From the NCBI GenBank assembly GCA_016865015.1, contig CP018226.1:2821001-2885000 (forward strand): a stretch of DNA of 64,000 bases, read 5' to 3'. The stretch comes from Rhizobiales bacterium IMCC20636 (GTDB taxonomy: Bacteria; Pseudomonadota; Alphaproteobacteria; Rhizobiales; GCA-2746425). The position numbers and the translations under genes were made by a program. The notes under the pieces are model-generated. The model was not told the origin of the DNA and ran no database searches. It worked only from the letters and a program-made list of their open reading frames with translations. Of this stretch, positions 8,458-17,657 are shown one piece after another (positions within the stretch are counted from its first letter, which is position 1; each line of letters opens with the position of its first letter).

Positions 8458-8482
8458 CGCATTCCAACAATCTCATCTGACA

Positions 8483-8515
8483 AAAAAGCCGCCCGTGATC
8501 CACAGGCGGCTTTTT
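8483..8515. terminator. Bidirectional terminator between the RLP gene and the ABC binding protein gene
   Basis: AAAAAGCCGCC (8483-8493) and GGCGGCTTTTT (8505-8515) form a perfect 11-bp stem with an 11-base loop. The T tract on one strand and the A tract on the other make it a rho-independent terminator in both directions, fitting two convergent operons. Confidence 0.92.
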
Positions 8516-8536
8516 AGGTTTTGAGACTTGCCGGGT

Positions 8537-9586
8537 TTAGCGTGCAGGCAGCGGCATCCACTCGGTCATGGCGACATCAGCATGCGCAAATTGTGGCATG
8601 TTGGCAGACAGATCTTCCATATTCTTGATGTCGTTGGCGTTGAGGAATTCCTGGGTGATCAGGGTTGGTGGCACAATAACCTGCGCACCGGGGTTTTCGC
8701 CGGTCAGCATGATGGCCAGCGCACGCACGGACACTTCGCCGACAACAGCCGGGTTGGTGGCAACTGTTGCCTTCCAGGCGCTGTCTGGCTCACGCATCGC
8801 AGAAATATCCGCAGTTGATACATCGGCGGAATAGATGCTGACATCAGATGACAGGCCAGCCTCATCAACAGCGATTTTCACACCTTTGGCAAATTCATCA
8901 TACGGTGCAAAGAACACAGTGATATCCTGGTTCGCTTGCAGAACCGAACGTGCCTGATTGGCGTTTGAGTTTGCAATCGGGTTGTCGAGTGTGCCCATCT
9001 GAGCCTTTTCGATGATACCCGGATTGGCGGCTTTCACTTCTTCCCAGGCAACGTGGCGGCGGTCGAGTGGCGCGATGCCGGGAACATAGACATATCCGGC
9101 TTTCCATTCCGTGCCATTGTCCTTGATGGCCTGTTCCAAAGCGAGTTTGCCCAACAAATAGTCAGACTGTTCGATCTGGGGAATGGCGTCATTTTCAACA
9201 TTCACATCAAAGGCAACGACCTTGATCCCTGCATCCACAGCGCGCTGCGCTGCTTCCTGCATGGACTCTGTCAGACCATGCTGAATGATGATGCCGTCAA
9301 CGCCAAGAGCGATGGCCTGATCCACCATATCGGCCTGAAGGGCCGCGTCCTGACGGCTGTCAAAGATACGCAGATCCAAACCGACCGCCTCGGCCTGTTT
9401 TTCCACGCCGGACAGATAGGCCTGGAAAAAATCACCGGTCGACAGATAACGAACCAGAGCAATCTTGACGTCACCTGGGTTGTCCAGCGGTGCAGGCATG
9501 GACTGGGCGAACCCGGTGCCCAGTGTTGCTGCCCCGACTGCCGCACTGGCAAACAGTGCTAAAACAGATCTTCTTAGAATTTTCAT
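8537..9586 (-). CDS. Ribose-type sugar ABC transporter, substrate-binding protein
   Basis: A 349-residue periplasmic type I binding protein (RbsB class). Signal peptide MKILRRSVLALFASAAVGA to the cleavage region GFAQ, then the opening strand VKIALVRYLSTGDFFQAYLSG. QADMVDQAIALGVDGIIIQHG and VVAFDVN are the usual hinge and ligand strands. Start ATG at 9586 follows AGGGAG; the upstream in-frame start has none. It is the last gene of the ATPase-permease-binding protein operon, followed by a terminator. The operon is divergent from mtnK-mtnA and shares the SorC-type operator, so a methylthioribose, 5-deoxyribose or related pentose ligand is likely but unproven. Confidence 0.9.
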   Translation of the reverse strand: MKILRRSVLALFASAAVGAATLGTGFAQSMPAPLDNPGDVKIALVRYLSTGDFFQAYLSGVEKQAEAVGLDLRIFDSRQDAALQADMVDQAIALGVDGIIIQHGLTESMQEAAQRAVDAGIKVVAFDVNVENDAIPQIEQSDYLLGKLALEQAIKDNGTEWKAGYVYVPGIAPLDRRHVAWEEVKAANPGIIEKAQMGTLDNPIANSNANQARSVLQANQDITVFFAPYDEFAKGVKIAVDEAGLSSDVSIYSADVSTADISAMREPDSAWKATVATNPAVVGEVSVRALAIMLTGENPGAQVIVPPTLITQEFLNANDIKNMEDLSANMPQFAHADVAMTEWMPLPAR

Positions 9587-9614
9587 TTGGTTTTTCTCCC
9601 TGTTGAGTTGGTCG

Positions 9615-10682
9615 TCAATGGCCGCCCGCTTTGCGGGCCGACAATGAAAAGGTAAATACAAGAGCAATCACGAGAACCGCTCCCTTGATGAAATCCTGCG
9701 TATAATATGGCGCATTCATCATGGTCAGGCCTTGCAGCAAAATGCCGACAAACAGTGCGCCCATCGCCGTGCCAAATGCGTTGGGTTTGGCAGCGCCGAG
9801 CACGGCAAAGCCGATCAGGGATGCTGCAACAGCATCCAGAAGAAGGTTGGTGCCCGATGCAATATCGCCCCGTCCCAAACGCGCCGCGAGCAGCATTCCG
9901 GCAACGGACGCCAGAACGCCGGAAATCATGTAAGCCGTGATCTTGTAGCGTTTGACATTTGTGCCGGTTAACGCGGCTGCACGCTCATTGGAGCCGATGG
10001 CATACATCAAACGTCCATGGCGGGTGGTTTCCAGGAATATCCAGATCAGAATGGCAATGACGACCAGAAAAACCACCGGAATTGGCAGCAGCTTTTCAAG
10101 GAAGAAATCAAACCGGTGGCGTCCCATGGTCAGAAAGAACGGATCGAAAGTTCCGCCTGCTGTGGAGCCATCGGGCAAAACCATTCCGGTAGAAATAGAC
10201 CGCCCGGCGGTCGGGATGCGTTGCAGCCCGACCAGCAGAAACATCATCCCCAGTGTGGCCAATAGATCCGGGACCTTGAACCGGACAATCAAAATGCCAT
10301 TCACCAGTCCGATGAAGGCCCCCATCACCAGGCAGGCAACAATAGCCACGGCGGCCGGTTGCTCCAGCACGACCATCATGTAGGCCGCCAGCATCATGGC
10401 AGAGGTCGCAACGGAGCCGATGGACAGATCAAAGCCCCCGACAACCAGCGTGCAAGTGACACCCAGTGCCAGGATACCGGTCATGGCAACGGACTGGAAT
10501 ATGAAGACTGCCGAGCGTGGACCTGCAAACCCATTGGCAAAAATGGAGAAGAAGATCGCCAGTCCAACCAACAGCGCCAGAAATCCATAGCGGATCGCCA
10601 GATCAAGTGCGCTTGACGGTGCCCTTTCGGCAGGTGCCTTCGGCTTGGCGGCAACGCCATTGTTCTGCACATCAGTGCTCAT
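9615..10682 (-). CDS. Ribose-type sugar ABC transporter, permease
   Basis: A 355-residue inner-membrane permease of the RbsC/BPD_transp_2 family with about ten hydrophobic segments. It shows GILALGVTCTLVVGGFDLSIGSV, the conserved family motif near residue 95, and AIGSNERAAALTGTNVKRYKITAYMISG further on, which contacts the ATPase. A long polar N-terminal tail of about 25 residues precedes the first helix. The start ATG overlaps the ATPase stop (ATGA), so the two are translationally coupled. It works with the ATPase at 10679 and the binding protein at 8537. Confidence 0.92.
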   Translation of the reverse strand: MSTDVQNNGVAAKPKAPAERAPSSALDLAIRYGFLALLVGLAIFFSIFANGFAGPRSAVFIFQSVAMTGILALGVTCTLVVGGFDLSIGSVATSAMMLAAYMMVVLEQPAAVAIVACLVMGAFIGLVNGILIVRFKVPDLLATLGMMFLLVGLQRIPTAGRSISTGMVLPDGSTAGGTFDPFFLTMGRHRFDFFLEKLLPIPVVFLVVIAILIWIFLETTRHGRLMYAIGSNERAAALTGTNVKRYKITAYMISGVLASVAGMLLAARLGRGDIASGTNLLLDAVAASLIGFAVLGAAKPNAFGTAMGALFVGILLQGLTMMNAPYYTQDFIKGAVLVIALVFTFSLSARKAGGH

Positions 10683-12199
10683 GCTGCTTCATGCTCCAGC
10701 TGCTTTTGCGCTGTTCCTGTAACAGCGGTCAGTATTTCATTGAGATCGACATCCCGGTTTACAAACTCTGCGATGATCGAGTGTTCATGCATGACCACGA
10801 TGCGGTCAGCTATTTCCAGCGCTTCATCAAGTTCGGACACAAAGACAAGTGTTGCGCGGCCTTTTGCGGTCTGGCGCACCTTCTCGCCAATGTCGTGCCG
10901 AGAGCGGATGTCGACGCCCTGAAACGGTTCATCCAACAACAGCAGCCGACATTTATCGACCAGCCACCGCGCCAGCATGACCTTTTGCTGATTGCCGCCA
11001 GACAGAGTGTTGATCCCGTCTGATTCCGACTGACAGACAATTGACAGTGCTTCAATCATGTCACGCGCCGTGTCTCGTTCGGCACCGCGCGACAGGAAGG
11101 AGAAACTGGAGAATTGCGCCAGAAAGGGAACGGAAATATTGCGCGTAATGTTGAAGTCTGCGATCACCGCATTCGTGGCGCGGTCTTTCGTCGACATGAA
11201 CACACCATTGGCAATGGCTTTGCCCGGACTGGTTGGCGCATAGGCGGCGCCATCCAGACTTATGTCACCCGAATTGGGCGGCCGGAGCCCAAACAGCGCC
11301 TGTGCAAGATCGGTTTTGCCACTGCCCAGCAATCCGGTTACAGCGATGATTTCATTATCATGCAGTGTCAGGTCAATTGGTTTGGCATGCGGCTTCAGGC
11401 GCAATTGTTTCAATTCCACAATGGGCTCGCCCCGCTGTGGAATTTCAATATTCACATCGGTCATGCGGTGACCCAGCATGGCCTGCACTGCGCCCTCATA
11501 GTCCAGCGGAGTGTCTTCAAACAGGCCCGAAATCTCACCATCTCGCATCGAGACAATACGGTCTGCAATGCGGCGGATATCCGACATGCGGTGCGATATG
11601 TAGAGAACGGCAACACCGCGCGCCTTGAATGTTTCGATGAGGTCGAACAGACGTTCCGCCTCAACGGCAGACAGGGATGAGGTTGGCTCATCCAGAATCA
11701 ATAGCGACGGCTGATGCGACATGGCGCGGGCAATGGCAATGAGTTGCCGGTCTGCGACGCCCAGTTGCGCAACAGGCTGGCGCACATCCACATCGATTCC
11801 CATGCGATCCGCGATTTCCTGCGCATCTGCAAAGAGCTGTTTCCGTTTCAGGAAAAAGCCAAAACCCGGCTCTGCTAGCCGGTCGATCATCAGATTGGAT
11901 GCAACATCCAGATCAGGAATAACGCCATCATTGATGGCCTGATGCACGGTCACAACGCCTTTTCTGATGGCATCTGACGGGCTGGACGGGACAAAACTCT
12001 GACCTGCAAGACTCACATTGCCAGCATCGCTTGAATGAACACCTGAGAGGATTTTCACCAGCGTCGATTTGCCGGCGCCATTTGCCCCCATCAAAGCAGT
12101 CACGCTTCCTGCAGGCAATTCAAGGCTCAGCCCCCGTAAGACAAGGTTGTCGCCAAATGCTTTTCTCAATCCTGAAATCTGGCAAAGACAATCTGTCAT
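10679..12199 (-). CDS. Ribose-type sugar ABC transporter, tandem ATP-binding protein
   Basis: A 506-residue RbsA-type ATPase with two nucleotide-binding halves. The first has Walker A GANGAGKST and Walker B LLILDEPTSSL. The second has a typically degenerate Walker A GLLGSGKTD, signature LSGGNQQKVMLARWL and LLLLDEPFQGVD. The start ATG at 12199 has CGGAGGAACGA upstream; the ATG at 12223 does not. First gene of the minus-strand sugar uptake operon, divergent from mtnK across the SorC-type element at 12233-12261. Confidence 0.92.
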   Translation of the reverse strand: MTDCLCQISGLRKAFGDNLVLRGLSLELPAGSVTALMGANGAGKSTLVKILSGVHSSDAGNVSLAGQSFVPSSPSDAIRKGVVTVHQAINDGVIPDLDVASNLMIDRLAEPGFGFFLKRKQLFADAQEIADRMGIDVDVRQPVAQLGVADRQLIAIARAMSHQPSLLILDEPTSSLSAVEAERLFDLIETFKARGVAVLYISHRMSDIRRIADRIVSMRDGEISGLFEDTPLDYEGAVQAMLGHRMTDVNIEIPQRGEPIVELKQLRLKPHAKPIDLTLHDNEIIAVTGLLGSGKTDLAQALFGLRPPNSGDISLDGAAYAPTSPGKAIANGVFMSTKDRATNAVIADFNITRNISVPFLAQFSSFSFLSRGAERDTARDMIEALSIVCQSESDGINTLSGGNQQKVMLARWLVDKCRLLLLDEPFQGVDIRSRHDIGEKVRQTAKGRATLVFVSELDEALEIADRIVVMHEHSIIAEFVNRDVDLNEILTAVTGTAQKQLEHEAA

Positions 12200-12232
12200 T
12201 CGTTCCTCCGATGAATATTTCAACAGTCAACC

Positions 12233-12261
12233 TGACAAAAGTCAAGAGGTATTGACAAATG
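12233..12261 (+). promoter_or_regulatory. SorC-type operator in the divergent ABC transporter / mtnK promoter region
   Basis: Perfect 12-bp palindrome TGACAAAAGTCA (12233-12244), eight bases, then TGACAAATG (12253-12261). The same 12-mer recurs, inverted, before the sorC gene with the same spacing to a near-identical second half. A TTGACA at 12252-12257 lies in the second half and is followed, 18 bases on, by TACCAT (12276-12281), a plausible mtnK promoter. Binding by the nearby SorC protein is inferred from the recurrence. Confidence 0.72.
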
Positions 12262-12345
12262 CTTTTTGCGACCTCTACCATGAGGTTCAACCGCGTGTTA
12301 AGTACGGGTGGTGACAGGCCATTTTACCTTCTCGGGGAGAACGAT

Positions 12346-13614
12346 TTGAGCGATTACAAGGCATTGACGCCCGAAACACTTCAGGCTCGCTTGGGCACTC
12401 TGGATTCCATGACGGCTTCGCTCGGCGGCGGCAGTTCGGACTGGAACGTGCGCGAAGTTGGCGATGGTAATCTGAATCTGGTGTTCATTGTGGAAGGCAC
12501 TGCAGGTTCAGTCATTGTGAAGCAGGCCCTGCCCTATGTCCGGCTTGTCGGGGATTCATGGCCGCTCCCTCTGAAACGTGCCTATTTTGAATATCATGCG
12601 TTAATCCGCCAGGCAGAGCGTGATCCGGGCAGCGTGCCGGAAATTTTGCATTTCGACGAGACTCAGGCCTTGATCGTGATGGAGCGCCTGCAACCTCACA
12701 TCATATTGCGCCAACAGATGATTGCGGGCAAACAAGTGTCGGGTCTCGGGGAGACAATTGGCCGATTTTGTGCGCGCAATGCGTTTCGCGGGTCAGATCT
12801 GTCAATGGACACCGCCAAGAAGAAAGCCGATCTGGCGCTGTTCAGCGACAATGTCGAATTGTGCGATATCACTGAAAACCTGGTGTTTACCGATCCCTAT
12901 TTTGATGCCGAGATGAACCACTACACCACACCTCAATTGGATGGCATGGTGGCTGAATTGCGCAATGACCAGATGCTGAAGATAGAAGTGCAGCATATGA
13001 AGCGCGCATTTTCGGCCAAAGCGGAAACATTGTGTCACGGCGATCTGCATGCCGGTTCCATCATGGTGACGGATGATGAGTCTCGGGTGATCGATCCGGA
13101 ATTCGCATTCTATGGACCGATGGGCTTTGATATCGGCATGTTGATTGGCAATTATCTGATGGCCTATCATGCAACACCGGCGCATATCACCAACGCTGCT
13201 GCCTGTGCTTCCTATCAGGAGTGGATCTTGCAGACGATTGACGAAACATGGGCCGCCTTCTGCGATGAGTTTTCCAGGCTGTGGCGGACCGAGCGAACAG
13301 GCATCTTATATCCGCACTCTCTGTACGAGGATCAGGGCCACCTGATGGCCAGTGAGATGGCGCTGGAACAAGTGCTGGCGGAGATTTTCGAAGATCTTTT
13401 GGGATTTGCCGGAATTGAAATGCACCGCCGCATTCTCGGTCTGGCTCACATCGCGGAATTTGAAACCATTGAAGACCCGGACATACGCGCGCCGCTTGAG
13501 ACACGCTCACTGAAATTCGGACAGGCATTGGTCATGAACCGCGACAGGATTCAGGGCATCGACCGGGTCGTCGCAATGGTCAGACAATCACAGACAGGAA
13601 CCGCAGCATCATGA
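12346..13614 (+). CDS. mtnK: S-methyl-5-thioribose kinase
   Basis: A 422-residue sugar kinase of the aminoglycoside-phosphotransferase/choline-kinase fold. It shows [17 protein letters not shown], the nucleotide loop, [11 protein letters not shown] (His231 onward, catalytic loop) and [15 protein letters not shown] (metal-binding loop), all characteristic of MtnK. It phosphorylates 5-methylthioribose, or 5-deoxyribose in some strains, at C1. The start is TTG at 12346, preceded by GGGGAG; the protein then begins (M)[11 protein letters not shown], as MtnK proteins do. The ATG at 12259 falls inside the promoter and operator. It overlaps mtnA by four bases. Confidence 0.9.
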   Translation: MSDYKALTPETLQARLGTLDSMTASLGGGSSDWNVREVGDGNLNLVFIVEGTAGSVIVKQALPYVRLVGDSWPLPLKRAYFEYHALIRQAERDPGSVPEILHFDETQALIVMERLQPHIILRQQMIAGKQVSGLGETIGRFCARNAFRGSDLSMDTAKKKADLALFSDNVELCDITENLVFTDPYFDAEMNHYTTPQLDGMVAELRNDQMLKIEVQHMKRAFSAKAETLCHGDLHAGSIMVTDDESRVIDPEFAFYGPMGFDIGMLIGNYLMAYHATPAHITNAAACASYQEWILQTIDETWAAFCDEFSRLWRTERTGILYPHSLYEDQGHLMASEMALEQVLAEIFEDLLGFAGIEMHRRILGLAHIAEFETIEDPDIRAPLETRSLKFGQALVMNRDRIQGIDRVVAMVRQSQTGTAAS

Positions 13615-14714
13615 AAGTTGGCGACACCCATTACTGTTCAATTTGGCAGGACACTGCTACAGGTGACATCCGCATCATCGACCAGCGCTGGTTACCACAT
13701 GAATTCCGCATCGTAACGCTTGAGACGCTAGATGAATTTGCCATAGCCATTCGCGATATGTGGGTCAGAGGAGCGCCTCTTATCGGGGCAACTGCTGCTT
13801 ATGGCGTTGCGCTGCAAATGGCGCGCGATCCTTCCGATGCGGCGCTTGATGAAGCCTATGATACACTTCACGCCACGCGTCCGACAGCCATTAATCTGCG
13901 CTGGGCGCTGGATGAAATGCGGGCAACTCTGGCTGGTTTGCCACTTGATCAGCGCGGCGCTGCCGCTTTGACCAAAGCTGCCGAGATTTGTGATGATGAT
14001 GTGGAAACCAACCGCATGCTCGGTGTTCACGGTCTTGAAATCATCAAGAAAATCGCGGCAACCAAGAAACCCGGAGAAGTCGTCAACATCCTGACCCATT
14101 GCAATGCCGGCTGGTTGGCAACTGTGGATTGGGGCACTGCAACGTCTCCGATGTATCACGCCATGGAAGCTGGCATTCCGATCCATGTCTGGGTCGATGA
14201 AACCCGCCCGAGAAATCAGGGCGCGCAACTGACCGCATGGGAAATGGTGGGAAATTCGATTCCGCACCATCTGATCGTGGACAATGCGGGTGGGCATATG
14301 ATGCAACATGGTCAGGTTGATCTGGTGATTGTCGGAACCGACCGCACAACGGCGCAGGGTGATGTCTGCAACAAGATCGGCACCTATCTGAAAGCGCTGG
14401 CAGCTGCTGACAATAATGTTCCGTTCTATGTAGCCCTGCCCTCATCAACCATTGACTGGACCGTGCGCGACGGCGTCAAGGAAATTCCCATTGAGGAACG
14501 TGATGGAAGGGAAGTCACCCATATTTATGGCCGTCTTGAAGATGGCAGCACCGGATTTGTTCAAATTTCTCCAGATGGTACGCCGGGCGGCAATCCGGCA
14601 TTTGATGTGACCCCTGCCCGCATGATCACCGGTCTCATTACAGAGCGTGGTGTTGCAGAGGCCAGCGCTGAAGGATTGCTGGCACTGTTTCCTGAAAGAC
14701 GCTCAGCCGCCTGA
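13611..14714 (+). CDS. mtnA: S-methyl-5-thioribose-1-phosphate isomerase
   Basis: A 367-residue member of the eIF2B-related isomerases, converting 5-methylthioribose-1-P to 5-methylthioribulose-1-P. Family landmarks are [33 protein letters not shown] with the catalytic Cys at 164, and [21 protein letters not shown] with the acid Asp at 244; these match the Cys/Asp pair of characterised MtnA enzymes. It is coupled to mtnK by an ATGA overlap. No mtnB, mtnC, mtnD, class II aldolase or thiol-lyase cupin is in the window, so the product must be used by other enzymes. The co-regulated RLP and transketolase are the candidates. Its 3' end overlaps the convergent sorC gene by 12 bases. Confidence 0.93.
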   Translation: MKVGDTHYCSIWQDTATGDIRIIDQRWLPHEFRIVTLETLDEFAIAIRDMWVRGAPLIGATAAYGVALQMARDPSDAALDEAYDTLHATRPTAINLRWALDEMRATLAGLPLDQRGAAALTKAAEICDDDVETNRMLGVHGLEIIKKIAATKKPGEVVNILTHCNAGWLATVDWGTATSPMYHAMEAGIPIHVWVDETRPRNQGAQLTAWEMVGNSIPHHLIVDNAGGHMMQHGQVDLVIVGTDRTTAQGDVCNKIGTYLKALAAADNNVPFYVALPSSTIDWTVRDGVKEIPIEERDGREVTHIYGRLEDGSTGFVQISPDGTPGGNPAFDVTPARMITGLITERGVAEASAEGLLALFPERRSAA

Positions 14715-15677
14715 CAACAGGATGGCTTCGGCGCTGGATTGATTGGTCACAATGTGGGTGGCATAGCCACCGCGCAGTGCCGCTATGGCTGCCGGAACAC
14801 GTTCGCTTCCAACCGAGACGAGAATTCCGGTCTCCGGTGCCCGCATACGGTTGAGCGCAATTCCCATCATGCGCTCATCGAGCGGCCCTTCGATTCCATC
14901 CCCATTTTCATCGATGAAGCGTCCGCACAGCACACCCACTGCGCCATGGTCGATATACCAGTTCAATTCTTCAATTGTGGCAACACCCGATGAGACGACA
15001 TGACTGTCTGGTGCACAGGAACCAACGGCAAACAATGTCTTGTTGAAGTGGCTTATTTCATCAAGCTGGTTTGCGATCAGTTCTTCTGCCCGCAACGCTC
15101 TGGCGACTTCCGGGCTGGACAGCATGGCTGGCACATGAAGATTGACACAGCGTGCTGAAAATTTGCGCGCCACATAGGATGAACAGACATCTGCAGAAAA
15201 CCCATAAGGTGTCGCCATGGAGCCAACCAGTTGCAACACGGTCAGATCATCGATGGCAATCGTCTCGAGAAACTCGGCAACATCGTAAATGGTTTTGCCC
15301 CAGGCAACACCGAGACGGTCTCCGGATGACAGCAGCCGCGGCAACCATTGCGCGGCCCCACGCGCCACGCGAATTTCTGTCACGCGCCGCTCACCATTCC
15401 CGTCGGGCACCACATAGGCTTCGCGCAGGCCATATTTTTCACGCAGCTGCAACGCCGCCTCGTGGCCTTTGAAGGCTTCCGGGGACAATGTGATCTGAAC
15501 ATATCCGCGCTCCCGCGCTTCTTGCAGATAGTTGACCACTGTCGCCCGTGAAACCTTGAACCGGGCAGCGATTTCGTTCTGGTTCAGCCCGTCCTGATAG
15601 TACAGCCACGCGGCTTCAACGACGATATCATGACCGCCATTCTGGCTTGCGGAGCGACGCGGCGATTGTGTCGACAT
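14703..15677 (-). CDS. SorC family sugar-responsive transcriptional regulator
   Basis: A 324-residue protein with an N-terminal winged helix-turn-helix ([21 protein letters not shown] then SRATVVNYL, residues about 22-52) and a SorC-type sugar-phosphate-binding domain ([19 protein letters not shown], later [16 protein letters not shown]). Family members respond to phosphorylated sugars. The element TGACTTTTGTCA with its second half lies just upstream of its own start and recurs at two other promoters here, implying autoregulation and control of the sugar ABC, mtnKA and transketolase/RLP operons. A phosphorylated (methylthio- or deoxy-)pentose is a reasonable effector guess. Confidence 0.9.
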   Translation of the reverse strand: MSTQSPRRSASQNGGHDIVVEAAWLYYQDGLNQNEIAARFKVSRATVVNYLQEARERGYVQITLSPEAFKGHEAALQLREKYGLREAYVVPDGNGERRVTEIRVARGAAQWLPRLLSSGDRLGVAWGKTIYDVAEFLETIAIDDLTVLQLVGSMATPYGFSADVCSSYVARKFSARCVNLHVPAMLSSPEVARALRAEELIANQLDEISHFNKTLFAVGSCAPDSHVVSSGVATIEELNWYIDHGAVGVLCGRFIDENGDGIEGPLDERMMGIALNRMRAPETGILVSVGSERVPAAIAALRGGYATHIVTNQSSAEAILLSGG

Positions 15678-15698
15678 AGATGTCCCCTATCAAATTAA

Positions 15699-15727
15699 CA
15701 TTTGACAGCAGCATGTGACTTTTGTCA
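15699..15727 (-). promoter_or_regulatory. SorC-type operator upstream of sorC
   Basis: On the minus strand: TGACAAAAGTCA, eight bases, TGTCAAATG. The 12-mer is identical to that at 12233-12244, and the second half differs at one of nine positions. A TTGACA overlapping the first half has a possible -10 (TCAAAT) 17 bases on. It lies 22 bases before the sorC start codon, consistent with negative autoregulation. Confidence 0.7.
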
Positions 15728-15804
15728 AATTCCGGCAATCCGGATCCGCAAATTACGTTTGTTATCCGTCAGGGAAATCTTTTGAAACTGGGGGAACAGG
15801 CCAG

Positions 15805-16617
15805 TTAAAACTTGAACGGAAAGGGACCCGCATATGGACCGATCGGGAGATAATGCGATGAAAAGATTTTGCTCGAACTGTCATAGGAGTGGAGCAAAAA
15901 TCCGCCGGGTTCCAGACAAAACTGAGATGCACCATCTTCTGTCAGATCAGGGCTCACAGCATGGGCGACGGATGGACCGATCATGACCGGCCCACAGACC
16001 TGATGGCTGGTGATATAACGATGAACATGACCGCATATTGTGATCTTTGCGCCAGCGTGCCGGGCGATCAGTTGCAATAATTCCTGTGCATTGTGCAGCG
16101 GTTGCGCGTCCATATGTCTGATCCCGGTGAGAAAGGGCGGATGGTGCAAGGCGATGATTGCTGGCTCACTGCCCAGCAATGCCAATTCTGTCTCCAGCCA
16201 ATCCAAGGTTTCCGGCGTAAGAAAACCATGCGCCTTACCGGACACCAGACAATCAAGAGCCAGGACATGGACGTCGCCATATTGGACATGGCTGTTCAGC
16301 CTGTCATGATCGGGAGACCAGGATTGGTCGGGGAAACTTGCGCGCATGACATCGCGATCATCGTGATTGCCGGGCAAGACGCATAAGGGAAGATCAAGCG
16401 GCGACAACAGCTCTTTCAGACGGGCATATTGTTGCTCGCGGCCATGATCTGTCAGATCACCGGTGATGACAACGCCATCAACCGGACCAATGTTTGGCAG
16501 CAAATCACCGATATAGGAAACTGCGCGTGCCAGATACTCGGCCGTATCCACCACATCATATGCAAGTGTCCCCTGGTCGACCATGTGAATGTCTGACAAT
16601 TGGATAATACGTGTCAT
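15805..16617 (-). CDS. Metallophosphoesterase, cyclic-nucleotide or glycerophosphodiester phosphodiesterase type
   Basis: A 270-residue class III phosphodiesterase with the complete dimetal motif set: QLSDIHM, TGDLTD, GNHDDRDV, HHPPF and GHVHRY. Length and motif spacing resemble GpdQ and CpdA enzymes, which hydrolyse phosphodiesters. It has no signal peptide, so it acts in the cytoplasm. Start ATG 16617 with GAGGA upstream was preferred to the TTG at 16629. It is the last gene of the LacI-ABC operon, suggesting the transporter brings in a phosphodiester such as a glycerophosphodiester that is cleaved inside. The substrate is inference. Confidence 0.87.
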   Translation of the reverse strand: MTRIIQLSDIHMVDQGTLAYDVVDTAEYLARAVSYIGDLLPNIGPVDGVVITGDLTDHGREQQYARLKELLSPLDLPLCVLPGNHDDRDVMRASFPDQSWSPDHDRLNSHVQYGDVHVLALDCLVSGKAHGFLTPETLDWLETELALLGSEPAIIALHHPPFLTGIRHMDAQPLHNAQELLQLIARHAGAKITICGHVHRYITSHQVCGPVMIGPSVAHAVSPDLTEDGASQFCLEPGGFLLHSYDSSSKIFSSHYLPIGPYAGPFPFKF

Positions 16618-16625
16618 AGGTGTCC

Positions 16626-17657
16626 TCAAAAATGGATCAGCGACGTGGCCGGAATATCAAGTCCAACAATTTCACCGATTTGCGGAGCCGTTGCCCCTTG
16701 CAGTGATACCACCAAAGGCGTTTCAGACACGCCGGCTATCGTGAGTTTGGTATGGGTTCCCAGATAGACCCGTCCAATGACCGTGCCGCGCAGCGCAGAC
16801 ACATCCGGGCTAGAAATCTGGATATCTTCCTGGCGAATGAAAATGTGATCTGGCTGATTGCCCTCAATGCCTGTTTTCAGTGTTCCGCCGTCAAGATGCA
16901 GTTCGCCATCTTCAAAACGTCCGGCGAGGCGGTTTGCGCCTCCGACAAAGCTTGCGACAAAATCTGTCTGCGGATCCCGGTACAGAACTTCCGGTGCCGC
17001 TCTTTGTTCAATCCGGCCTGCTTTCATCACAGCTATTGAATCTGCGATGGCCATGGCTTCTGATTGATCATGGGTGACAAAAACAGCCGTCATCGAGAGG
17101 CCGCGCAGGATCATCGCCAATTCATCACGCAATGTATCGCGCAACGCTGCATCCAGCGCTGATAATGGCTCATCCAACAGCAGAACCCGCGGCCTTGGTG
17201 CAACGGCCCGCGCCAGCGCAACCCTTTGGCGCTGCCCACCCGACAGCTGATCGATGGCGCGGTCTGCCAGGCCTTCCAGCCTGCAAAACGCCATGACCTC
17301 GTCCACCCGGCCATCGCGTTCCGGACCGTCGATGCCACGCACTTTCAGGCCATAGCCAACATTCTGCCGCACGCTCATATTGGGGAACAGAGCATAGGAT
17401 TGAAACACCATCCCGATGGAGCGGTGCTCAATGGGCACCTTGGTCACATCTTCATCATCAAACAGCACTTTGCCGCCAGCATCCGGAGTTTCCAACCCTG
17501 CCATGATGCGCAGCATGGTGGTCTTGCCGCAGCCAGAGGGGCCTAGCAGACCGAGTATTTCACCCGGTTTGACCACAAGGTCTGTCGGCAACAGGGCTTT
17601 GGTCTTTCCGCCAAAGGTTTTTGCGCATCCCAAAAGCTGAAGTTCGGTTCCGGTCAT
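16626..17657 (-). CDS. ABC transporter ATP-binding protein, PotA/FbpC type
   Basis: A 343-residue ATPase with Walker A GPSGCGKTT, Q-loop GMVFQSYALFP, signature [15 protein letters not shown], Walker B LLLDEPLSALD and H-loop VFVTHD, followed by a roughly 110-residue C-terminal TOBE-type domain. Start ATG at 17657 overlaps the permease stop (ATGA). It energises the two preceding permeases; the binding protein is encoded at 19329. Confidence 0.93.
   Translation of the reverse strand: MTGTELQLLGCAKTFGGKTKALLPTDLVVKPGEILGLLGPSGCGKTTMLRIMAGLETPDAGGKVLFDDEDVTKVPIEHRSIGMVFQSYALFPNMSVRQNVGYGLKVRGIDGPERDGRVDEVMAFCRLEGLADRAIDQLSGGQRQRVALARAVAPRPRVLLLDEPLSALDAALRDTLRDELAMILRGLSMTAVFVTHDQSEAMAIADSIAVMKAGRIEQRAAPEVLYRDPQTDFVASFVGGANRLAGRFEDGELHLDGGTLKTGIEGNQPDHIFIRQEDIQISSPDVSALRGTVIGRVYLGTHTKLTIAGVSETPLVVSLQGATAPQIGEIVGLDIPATSLIHF

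Noticed and set aside
12259-12345. ATG at 12259 as the mtnK start
   Set aside because: It lies within the operator and promoter; the TTG at 12346 has a ribosome binding site and yields the family N-terminus.
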